NCBI GenBank assembly: GCA_024636835.1
Contig: JAGXGH010000008.1
Span: 1-64,000 of the forward strand
Reading direction: 5' to 3'
DNA length: 64,000 nt
DNA from: Verrucomicrobiales bacterium
GTDB taxonomy: Bacteria; Verrucomicrobiota; Verrucomicrobiia; Verrucomicrobiales; SLCJ01
In this document: piece by piece, positions 57,067-64,000 of the stretch
Position numbering within the stretch: position 1 is the stretch's first letter
Layout: every line of letters starts with the position of its first letter
Notes under the pieces: model-generated
The model's input: only the letters and a program-made list of their open reading frames with translations
Told to the model about the DNA's origin: nothing
The model's database searches: none
Program-made: the position numbers and the translations under genes

Positions 57067-58428
57067 CTACTTCACCTCGACCGTGTGGTTCTTCGTCAAG
57101 CCATCGAGCATCAGGGTGAGGATCGTGCTCGACATGGTGTAATTGGGCACACCGATCCCCTCTCCGGTCACTGAATTGTAATTCTCGTTGATTCCATGAA
57201 CGATGGCGTTGGCAACGGTCTTGTCGGTGATTTCTGCCGCCAACTCCTTGTGACCATAATTGTGTAGCCCCTTGGCAATCTGATAATTGGTCGACGGCCA
57301 GACATCTCCCCGCCAGAATCCGCTGGCGCGCCAACGCTTGTCGGTGCGGTCGACCGTCGGTATGGGGAGCGGTGTGTTCCATGCATCACCTGCGAGGACT
57401 TCGGCCATTCGTTTCGCCATGGCGGGCGTCGGCACACCGGCCGTCAATGGGATCCAGCTGCCGATGGTCGCTACGGGAATTTTCTCCAAAGTATCGCGTT
57501 TCAAGGACAGGAAGGTTCCTGCCTCTTCGTCCCACATGTGTTCGCGCATCGCACGCTCGGCTTTATCAATGCGCACTTTGCGGCGGGCTGCCATCGCCTC
57601 GTCACCCATCATTTTGGCAAGCCGCATCAAACATTTTTCGCCCATGATCAAATAGGCGCTATTCGCTGTGACCAAGGTATCTCCATACCACTCCCCTTCC
57701 TTGGGTCCTTTGCGGGTTGGATGCTTGGTCATTTTCAGATCGTCCATGTTGCACTCGTAATCGAATGTCTCCCAACGAGCGTGCTGAATGTCACCGGTAT
57801 ACGCACCTACCGAGCACAACCCGATGTTGGTGACGTCGCGCTCTCTCCAATACCAATCGTGGAATTTCTCAAGCCTCGGAAGACATTGCTTCACCAACTC
57901 CTTGTCGCCGTTCCGCTTGAACACACGCTCGACGCCCCATGCCAAAATCGGAATTTGAGAAAACTGGCGCACTTCCTGTGGAGATGTCTTGATCGATACC
58001 GTCACCATGTCATGAGCGTAGTCCGGCATACGTGCATTCCACCGATCTTGAAAATCCCAGTAGTTCTGAAAAATCTCGCGGATCAACGCTTCTTTGCCAG
58101 GCAAAATACTCAGGATATCAACGACAAACATCGTATCCCATATCCACTGACCTTTGTAATAGGGACCACCCGCATAGACCCAATGATTTTTGAACGGGGG
58201 CATGGGCGCGAGAATTTTCTCCAACACACATTTACCGACCACCGTCTTGGTCAAATCAAAGACCACGTCGCTTGATGTCTTGAACAGCTTACGGATTTCA
58301 TCGTCCGATATGCCACTGAACGGCCCCGGTGGATAAGGCTTGTTATCGTTACCAAAGCAAAGAGAATTCAACCCGGAGTATGCCACCAAGCCCGCGCCTG
58401 CCGACTTGATAAATCTACGCCGTTTCAT
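57067..58428 (-). CDS. Tat-exported alpha-glycosidase-like protein (GH37/GH63-type barrel)
   Basis: Starting at MKRRRFIKSAGAGLVAY places a twin-arginine-type signal (RRRFIK) at the N-terminus and gives 453 residues. The (alpha/alpha)6 barrel of trehalase/GH63/mannosylglycerate hydrolase enzymes is indicated by KGQWIWDTMFVVDIL, the helix pairs around DGQ-free WNARMPDYAHDM, and SGFWRGDVWPSTNYQIAKGL near the end. Catalytic acids probably include the Asp of WIWD and an acid near GEGIGVPNY, but I cannot fix them. It is isolated from the other polysaccharide genes, inside the nitrite/copper island. Confidence 0.8.
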   Translation of the reverse strand: MKRRRFIKSAGAGLVAYSGLNSLCFGNDNKPYPPGPFSGISDDEIRKLFKTSSDVVFDLTKTVVGKCVLEKILAPMPPFKNHWVYAGGPYYKGQWIWDTMFVVDILSILPGKEALIREIFQNYWDFQDRWNARMPDYAHDMVTVSIKTSPQEVRQFSQIPILAWGVERVFKRNGDKELVKQCLPRLEKFHDWYWRERDVTNIGLCSVGAYTGDIQHARWETFDYECNMDDLKMTKHPTRKGPKEGEWYGDTLVTANSAYLIMGEKCLMRLAKMMGDEAMAARRKVRIDKAERAMREHMWDEEAGTFLSLKRDTLEKIPVATIGSWIPLTAGVPTPAMAKRMAEVLAGDAWNTPLPIPTVDRTDKRWRASGFWRGDVWPSTNYQIAKGLHNYGHKELAAEITDKTVANAIVHGINENYNSVTGEGIGVPNYTMSSTILTLMLDGLTKNHTVEVK

Positions 58429-58620
58429 GATGTTTGCATGAGTAGCAGCTTTCCCGAATGCATCAAGTACAGAATCTTGTAACGGACTGTGCGATTCCAA
58501 ACCCGCATCGACAGATGGCGTCGCCCACATCGGGCAGATTTTCTAAGCATTTTCCCTACTGACTTATAGCTTTCGCAGCAGTAGAATACATTGCTCAAAA
58601 CTTTTTTCCTCTAATACAAA

Positions 58621-60987
58621 ATGAAAATCCCAACCGCCTTCCCTATGAAAAGCCCGTTCCGAAATTCTGTCGCATTCGTCTTGATCGCTTTCGCCTCCTT
58701 GGCCCACGCGGAAGAGAAAGTTTACAATCTCACCATTGACTATGAGGAAATGAACCTCAGCGGCAAGCCGGTGAAATCCATCACTGTGAACGGCGGCATT
58801 CCAGCTCCGACCCTGCGTTTTACTGAGGGCGACACCGCCGTCATGCACGTCCGCAATGAGATGGACGTGCCAACCTCGATCCACTGGCACGGGCTGCTCG
58901 TCCCGCCCAGCATGGACGGCGTCCCCGCCATTTCCTTCCCGCCCATCGCTCCCAAAACCACCTTTACCTACCGTTTCCCGATCCGCCAGAAAGGCACCTA
59001 CTGGTATCATTCCCATAGCGCTCTCCAGGAGCAGCGTGGCCTCTACGGCTCCATTGTCATCACCCCAAAAGCCCGCGACAGAGAGGCGCACAAAGACCAC
59101 GTGGTGGTGCTCTCCGACTGGACCGAGCGCGATCCCCATCAAGTCATGCGGTTGCTGCGACGCGGCTCCGAATACATGGGTGTGCAGAAAAAATCCGCGC
59201 AGAGCCTGCTCGGCGCATTCAAGACCGACAAGTTCGCCGAGTTCTGGAAGCGCGAGGCCATGCGCATGCCGCCCATGGATCTCGCCGATGTCGCCTACGA
59301 CGCGTTTCTCACCAACGGCAAGCAGGAGGAAACCCTCGCCGCAAAACCCGGCGAGACGATACGCCTGCGTGTGATCGACGGATCAGCCACGACCTTTTTC
59401 CACATGCAGTGGGCTGGCGGACCGGTCACGATCGTCGCCGCCGACGGCCAGCCTGTGGAGCCCGTCGTCTGGAAAAAACCGCTGCTCATCGGCGTGGCGG
59501 AGACCTACGATGTGTTGGTGAAAGTCCCGGCGGAAGGCTCGTGGGAATTCCGCTCCACCGCCCACGACGGCTCCGGCCACACCTCGCTGTGGATCGGCTC
59601 CGGCGAGCGCCATCCCGCTCCCGACATGGCCAAGCCCTACCTTTACGATACGATGGACATGTTCAGTTGGAAAAACCTGTTCGCGCTCACGCCCGCCGGA
59701 ACCATGGGCATGCCCGACCGCGAGGTGGATGCGGGGAAATTCGACCAACCCGGCATGAACATGAAAATGTCCGACATGATGAAGGACAAGAGGGACGACG
59801 GCGGCAACACCACCGGCACCGTCTATCATGGCGAGCTGATGCATGGTGACATGGCCGGGATGGAAATGACCCAAGGAGACGGGATGAAAGGCATGAAACC
59901 GATGAAAGGCATGGGCGGAGGCGGAGCCACCGAGAATCCACCGCGCTGGTATGATTTCCTCCTCCGCGAGGACACCGGGCGCTACACACGCCTCGCCGAT
60001 GACGGCATGATGTCAAAGGAACGCCCGTGGAATCCGTATAAGAAACTCCGCGCCGTGAAGGACACCAGCCTTCCTGCGGACGCGCCCCGCCGCGTCTTCC
60101 GCCTCACCCTGGACGGCAGCATGGCGGACTACGTCTGGTCCATCAACAACCAGCCGCTTTCCCCGAACGACAACCTCCACATCAAGGAGGGAGAGGTCGT
60201 CCGTTTCATCATGATCAACCGCACGATGATGCATCATCCGATGCACCTTCACGGCCACTTTTTCCGCGTGATCAATGGCCAGGGGAAACGCTCGCCGCTC
60301 AAGCATACCGTCAGCGTCCCGCCGATGATGACCACGGTGTTCGAGTTCGAGGCGAACGAGGTGGGCGATTGGTTTTTCCACTGCCACCTCCTCTACCACA
60401 TGGACAGCGGAATGGCACGCGTCGTGAAATACGACAGCTACCAGGCCGACCAGGCGACGGTCGATGCGAAGGACGACTTCCTCTACCACGATCCCTTCAA
60501 GCTTTACGCGACGATTGATATCCTTAGCAACGAGACGCAGGGAAGCATCTATTTTCGTAACCTCCTTAATACAGTCGCACTTAATTATGAGGCAGGCTGG
60601 GACGGAGTCGAGAGTGTCGAATGGGAAGCGGATCTCGTTTACCAAAGATACATCAATCGCTTCACTTCGGTCTATGCCGGCGTGTATGGCGAAGGCAACG
60701 ACCAGGAAATCGACAAGGAAAGGCTCATCGCCGGGGTCAACTATTTGCTTCCGATGAATATACAATCTTCACTCTGGATTGATTCCGATGGCGGAGCCCG
60801 CGTCGGCCTGATGCGCGAGCTGATGCTCACCCCGCGTCTCGGCATCTTCGGAGAGGCCGAATACGACACCCGCGAAAAATGGTCCTACCAAGCTGGCGCG
60901 TCCTATCTGCTCACGGAGAACCTATCCGCCAAAGCCTTGTGGGACACCAAGTATGGGGTCGGCGCCGGGATCACCTTGAGATACTGA
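58621..60987 (+). CDS. copA: CopA-type multicopper oxidase fused to a CopB-like outer-membrane barrel
   Basis: The 788-residue exported protein (signal peptide to ~30, ASLAHAEE) has the copper motifs HWHG (88-91), WYHSH (128-132), HHPMHLHGHFF (~538) and HCHLLYHMDSGM (~587-598). A Met-rich segment (~377-440, MNMKMSDMMKD, DMAGMEMTQGDGMKGMKPMK) is typical of periplasmic copper-resistance CopA/PcoA. After the oxidase ends (~615) the last ~165 residues match CopB/PcoB in style: alternating beta strands such as VEWEADLVYQRYINRFTSVY and a C-terminal Tyr (ITLRY). Normally these are two genes. DNA here is visibly richer in G+C than the rest of the window. Confidence 0.9.
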   Translation: MKIPTAFPMKSPFRNSVAFVLIAFASLAHAEEKVYNLTIDYEEMNLSGKPVKSITVNGGIPAPTLRFTEGDTAVMHVRNEMDVPTSIHWHGLLVPPSMDGVPAISFPPIAPKTTFTYRFPIRQKGTYWYHSHSALQEQRGLYGSIVITPKARDREAHKDHVVVLSDWTERDPHQVMRLLRRGSEYMGVQKKSAQSLLGAFKTDKFAEFWKREAMRMPPMDLADVAYDAFLTNGKQEETLAAKPGETIRLRVIDGSATTFFHMQWAGGPVTIVAADGQPVEPVVWKKPLLIGVAETYDVLVKVPAEGSWEFRSTAHDGSGHTSLWIGSGERHPAPDMAKPYLYDTMDMFSWKNLFALTPAGTMGMPDREVDAGKFDQPGMNMKMSDMMKDKRDDGGNTTGTVYHGELMHGDMAGMEMTQGDGMKGMKPMKGMGGGGATENPPRWYDFLLREDTGRYTRLADDGMMSKERPWNPYKKLRAVKDTSLPADAPRRVFRLTLDGSMADYVWSINNQPLSPNDNLHIKEGEVVRFIMINRTMMHHPMHLHGHFFRVINGQGKRSPLKHTVSVPPMMTTVFEFEANEVGDWFFHCHLLYHMDSGMARVVKYDSYQADQATVDAKDDFLYHDPFKLYATIDILSNETQGSIYFRNLLNTVALNYEAGWDGVESVEWEADLVYQRYINRFTSVYAGVYGEGNDQEIDKERLIAGVNYLLPMNIQSSLWIDSDGGARVGLMRELMLTPRLGIFGEAEYDTREKWSYQAGASYLLTENLSAKALWDTKYGVGAGITLRY

Positions 60988-60991
60988 GTTT

Positions 60992-62338
60992 ATGGGTTCT
61001 GAAAACGAAAAATCAGCTGACTATAAAAAGGGCAGCCTCTCCCTATCCGGAGCCGTGGCAATGGGCACCGGAGTGATGATCGGCGCGGGGATTTTCGCCC
61101 TTACCGGACAGATCGCCGAGCTAGGGGGCACTTGGTTTCCCCTCGCCTTTCTGCTTGCTGCCGTGGTCGCGGGATTCAGCGCCTACACCTACGTGAAAAT
61201 GTCGGACGCCTATCCCTCGGCGGGAGGCATCGCGATGTTTCTCAAGAAGGCCTATTCGAGATCGACGATCACCGGCGCCAGCGCGTTGCTGATGTTTTTC
61301 TCAATGGTCATCAACCAGAGTCTCGTCGCCCGTACCTTCGCGACCTACGTGCTCCAGCCCTTTGGCGGAAGTCCGGGCTGGTGGTGGATTCCGGCGCTCG
61401 GCGTCGCGCTGTTGCTGTTCGCTTTTTTGGTGAATGTCCTTGGCAACAAGTTCATCGAGAGCTTTTCGTTCATCACCGCTTTCATCAAAATCGCCGGCTT
61501 GTTGGTTCTCGCCGGCGGCGGCTTGTGGGCTTCGGGGCTGGAATTCAAAAGTGTGACCGTGAGTCCGCCGGAAACCGGTTTCGTGAGCTTCCTCGGCGCG
61601 ATTGCTCTCGGCATTCTCGCTTATAAAGGCTTCACCACGATCACCAACAGCGGCGGCGAGATCAAGGATCCGCACAAGAACGTCGGGCGGGCCATCGTCA
61701 TCGCTATCATCATCTGCGTGGTTCTCTACATGCTGGTCTCGCTCGCTGTCGGTGGGAACCTGACCATCGGGGAAATCGTCCGAGCGAAGGACTACTCGCT
61801 GGCCGAGGCCTCCCGTCCCGCCTTTGGCAAATGGGGGCTCTGGACGACCGTTGGCTTCGCCATCGTCGCGACCGTTTCCGGCGTGATGGCGAGCATTTTT
61901 GCAGTCTCACGCATGCTGGCGATGCTGACCGAGATGAAACTCGTCCCGCACAAGCACTTCGGCATGCCCGGTGATCTCCAGAAGCATACCTTGGTTTACA
62001 CGGTGGTGATCGCGATGCTGCTCACTATCTTTTTCGACCTCAGCCGTATCGCCTCGCTTGGGGCTGTGTTTTACATCATCATGGACATCATAGTCCACTG
62101 GGGTGTCCTCAGGCACCTGCGCGAGGAGGTGGAGGCGAAGGCGTGGATTCTGATCACCGCGATCATCCTCGATGTGATCGTCCTCGGCGCGTTCCTATGG
62201 GTGAAATGGCAATCGGACATCCTGGTCATCTGGGCATCGGCCATCGGCTTGATTCTCATCTTCCTCGGCGAGCGCTTGTTCCTCCGAAAAATCGCCCGCG
62301 ACCCAGACTCCGGACTAACGGAGGGCGCGAAAGAGTAA
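60992..62338 (+). CDS. APC-superfamily amino-acid permease
   Basis: The 448-residue protein has about twelve membrane helices and the APC substrate motif near the N-terminus (AMGTGVMIGAGIFALTG, ~22-38). Other landmarks are FKGFTTITNSGGEIKDPHKN-like sequence at loop 6 (KGFTTITNSGGEI) and a basic/acidic C-terminal tail. It starts 5 bases after the CopA-CopB stop, so it is in the same transcript. The substrate is not predictable; the link to copper export is unexplained. Its stop is followed after nine bases by repeat B. Confidence 0.9.
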   Translation: MGSENEKSADYKKGSLSLSGAVAMGTGVMIGAGIFALTGQIAELGGTWFPLAFLLAAVVAGFSAYTYVKMSDAYPSAGGIAMFLKKAYSRSTITGASALLMFFSMVINQSLVARTFATYVLQPFGGSPGWWWIPALGVALLLFAFLVNVLGNKFIESFSFITAFIKIAGLLVLAGGGLWASGLEFKSVTVSPPETGFVSFLGAIALGILAYKGFTTITNSGGEIKDPHKNVGRAIVIAIIICVVLYMLVSLAVGGNLTIGEIVRAKDYSLAEASRPAFGKWGLWTTVGFAIVATVSGVMASIFAVSRMLAMLTEMKLVPHKHFGMPGDLQKHTLVYTVVIAMLLTIFFDLSRIASLGAVFYIIMDIIVHWGVLRHLREEVEAKAWILITAIILDVIVLGAFLWVKWQSDILVIWASAIGLILIFLGERLFLRKIARDPDSGLTEGAKE

Positions 62339-62346
62339 TACTCACT

Positions 62347-62477
62347 CTTGGTATTGATCTGACGCGTCGCGTAGAACCGCTGCGCGGCACGCGATGGGCA
62401 AGTGATTACTAATTTTGGTATTTGTCGAGAGTTACTTGTGCGCGGCGAATAGTCATTTTTTTATCCAAAAGCGGTAT
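62347..62477 (-). repeat. Dispersed repeat, copy B (right boundary of the island)
   Basis: This is the inverted counterpart of copy A (48770-48910), differing at about five of ~131 bases. It lacks the outermost ~10 bases (ATTTGGTAT side) of copy A. The permease gene ends nine bases before it, and the FMN-reductase remnant begins directly after it. Confidence 0.87.
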
Positions 62478-62716
62478 TAATCAACTATCGACTGAGCGTA
62501 AATCTCTATGGAGGAATTCAGAATGGTCGGCGCGAGCAGGAATTCAGCCTTCCAAGCACGCACGAGGTCTTCGCTAATGATGGCAATTTACTTGATGAGG
62601 AGACGGCAATAAAGGTGATGAAGAAGGTTGCTGCCGAATCCAGAGATCATTCGCCGGCACTCACACAACTTTCTCCTGAGAGTTCGACATCGACGGTGAC
62701 ATGGGTGAAGTCGTGA
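62478..62716 (+). pseudogene. 3' remnant of an NADPH-dependent FMN (chromate/quinone) reductase gene
   Basis: From about 62507 a frame reads YGGIQNGRREQEFSLPSTHE followed by VFANDGNLLDEETAIKVM, which matches the C-terminal helix-loop of NADPH-dependent FMN reductases (the 'LPST.evFde.G.i.de.t' style). No start or flavin-binding part is present; the frame begins at the edge of repeat B. After ~62640 it reads through non-family sequence and stops at 62714, overlapping the 3' end of the CDF gene on the other strand. The gene was probably cut by the event that placed repeat B. Confidence 0.7.
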
Positions 62717-63531
62717 TCATCCAGCAGTTGCCTGATTCGATGTTTCACCTGCAGGATCCCATCGCGGTCCGAATTGGCATTCATCACGACGTGGGTTGTG
62801 AGAACATGGCTTTCCCCATCGAGTGACCAGACGTGGGTGTGATGAGTTTCGGTGACTCCGGGCAGTCCGTTGACATTCTTTTCAAATTCGGCGAGATCGA
62901 AGGATTCCGGGGTAGTTTGGAGAAAGACCTTGGCGACGTTTTTTAAATTCCTTCCGACATTCCAGAGAACGAACAGCGCGATCAGGATCGACAGGATGGG
63001 ATCGATGATCGGCAGGTCCCAGATCGTCATCACACCAGCACCGATCAGAACGGCAACCCATCCGAGGACGTCTTCGATCAAGTGCCAGCTGACCACTTTT
63101 TCGGTGAGCGAGCTGCCTTTTCTGACGCGTAGGACCGCGGCACCGTTGAAGAGGATGCCCACAACGGCGAGCGCGATCATGCCGTGGGCATTGACCGGTT
63201 CCGGATTCAACAAGCGCTGGAAAGACTGCCAGAGGATGAAGCTCAAGCCTGCCACGAGGACAAGGCCAGTGATGAGGCCGCCGAGCAGTCGATAGCGTTT
63301 GAATCCGAAGGTATGCCGCGGAGTGCGGCCGCGCTCCGAGAGTTTCTCAAAATACCATGCCAGACCCAACGACGCGGTGTCACCCGCGTCGTGGATCGCA
63401 TCGGTCAGGATGGCGATGCTGTTTGTCCACAGCCCACCGATGATCTCGATGATGGTGAAAGCGAAATTGAGGAAGAACGCGACTTTGAGATTGCCGCCAC
63501 TTCTGTGCGAATGTCCGTGATCATGTGGCAT
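62647..63531 (-). CDS. Cation diffusion facilitator (zinc/cobalt-type exporter)
   Basis: Starting at MPHDHGHSHRSGG gives 294 residues with the His-rich N-terminal loop of CzcD/ZitB-type proteins. Six membrane helices are predicted. Metal site A residues appear in ILTDAIHDAGDT (Asp44, His47/Asp48) and WHLIEDVLGW. The C-terminal cytoplasmic metal-binding domain (GVTETHHTHVWSLDGESHVL) is complete. It probably exports Zn2+, Co2+ or Cd2+. It is convergent with the reductase remnant. Confidence 0.94.
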   Translation of the reverse strand: MPHDHGHSHRSGGNLKVAFFLNFAFTIIEIIGGLWTNSIAILTDAIHDAGDTASLGLAWYFEKLSERGRTPRHTFGFKRYRLLGGLITGLVLVAGLSFILWQSFQRLLNPEPVNAHGMIALAVVGILFNGAAVLRVRKGSSLTEKVVSWHLIEDVLGWVAVLIGAGVMTIWDLPIIDPILSILIALFVLWNVGRNLKNVAKVFLQTTPESFDLAEFEKNVNGLPGVTETHHTHVWSLDGESHVLTTHVVMNANSDRDGILQVKHRIRQLLDDHDFTHVTVDVELSGESCVSAGE

Positions 63532-63603
63532 AAGGAGTTTGTGAGATCCGACTTGGTCCAGATCGCAACCATCAGAGCTCAATGGTCGCAAGTTCGAGCA
63601 TAT

Positions 63604-64000
63604 TCAAAATCTTTCAAAGGCATCGTCATTGGAAGGTGTTGCGGTTGAAGCAACGCGAAGACCACTGGTAAGACCAAGCGTATCAGGAGTCGCCCCGGGA
63701 AGATCCGCGAAGTAGGCAATCAAATTCTTGATTCCGTCTCCATTGGTATCCGCGCATGGCCCGGCGGTCTCCGGATTGACGGCATCCGCACCGAACTCAC
63801 CCTCCTGCCAAACAGAAAATGCAGTGACACTCCCCAGATCGTCAGCCACATCACCGTGAATGCAGGCTATCTTCCTAGCGGGTTTGACGAGAACCGCCCA
63901 GTCTTCCGTGGCATCGTCCGCCGGTGCCACGCCCAGTCCGACCACCCCACCACCAGTGACAGTGATGACTGACCCGTTTGAATAGCTACCATCACGAGGG
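63604..64000 (-). CDS. C-terminal part of a secreted protein, 5' end beyond the window
   Basis: The minus-strand frame is open from the window edge (PRDGSYSNGSVITVTGGGVV...) to a TGA at 63604. It reads like a beta-rich repeat or carbohydrate-binding domain end, then FSVWQEGEFGADAVNPETAG and ADTNGDGIKNLIAYFADL, the calcium-loop-like 'DtNgDGi.Nl.aYa..l.P' tail common at the C-termini of large secreted Verrucomicrobiota proteins. Nothing more can be said of its function. Confidence 0.65.
   Translation of the reverse strand, partial: PRDGSYSNGSVITVTGGGVVGLGVAPADDATEDWAVLVKPARKIACIHGDVADDLGSVTAFSVWQEGEFGADAVNPETAGPCADTNGDGIKNLIAYFADLPGATPDTLGLTSGLRVASTATPSNDDAFERF

Overview
The window looks like a chromosome segment of a member of the Verrucomicrobiota, probably an aerobic to microaerobic polysaccharide degrader. 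This is inferred from the mix of secreted type I sulfatases, GH2/GH42/beta-helix/SASA-type enzymes, a pseudopilin-like protein with a 'CPSGGTY' tail, Shine-Dalgarno-poor starts, and a rod-shape (mre) cluster next to an RNase G/E gene. No ribosomal RNA is present to prove the assignment. Region 1 (0-18.4 kb) is mostly housekeeping: a 5'-truncated SMC-like ATPase, a secreted ferritin-like DUF2202 protein with a 12-bp-repeat-encoded GKGQ tail, fabF, an exbB-exbD-'TonB-like' operon, a CAU tRNA, rng, mrdA-mreD-mreC-mreB, a tandem pair of HtrA-like proteins (one active, one with the catalytic residues lost), and a frameshifted HAD phosphatase gene. Region 2 (18.5-27.5 kb) holds two sulfatases, a GH2 enzyme, unknown secreted or TPR proteins, and several palindromic or MITE-like elements. 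Region 3 (27.5-41.4 kb) is the most unusual part. It is a one-direction gene train on the + strand: an ECF sigma factor, a one-membrane-segment anti-sigma-like protein, a small secreted protein, a CsgG/LpoB-like secreted protein, and two tandem paralogs of about 1,725 residues each. Each giant combines a signal peptide, a unique N-terminal domain, ankyrin repeats, a CsgG-like core, a helical middle and a propeller-like C-terminus. The train is bounded by a degenerate copy of the 3' end of a beta-helix gene on one side and the intact gene on the other, which suggests it was inserted into, or duplicated within, a polysaccharide-utilisation locus. Region 4 (41.4-48.7 kb) continues that locus with a pectate-lyase-fold protein, a GH42 beta-galactosidase, a SASA-type esterase, and a leucine-type dehydrogenase divergent from a PAS-AraC regulator. 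Region 5 (48.8-62.5 kb) is bounded by near-identical ~130-bp inverted repeats. It carries an NsrR-like Rrf2 regulator, NnrS, a Sco protein, NirV, a NirK nitrite reductase fused to cytochrome c, a membrane protein fused to a spermidine-synthase-like domain, a Tat-exported GH63/37-like enzyme, a CopA multicopper oxidase fused to a CopB-like barrel, and an amino-acid permease. It reads as a nitrite/NO and copper island. A truncated FMN-reductase remnant abuts its right-hand repeat. A cation-diffusion-facilitator gene and the 3' part of a secreted protein close the window. All functional statements come from reading motifs by eye; no database search was run.
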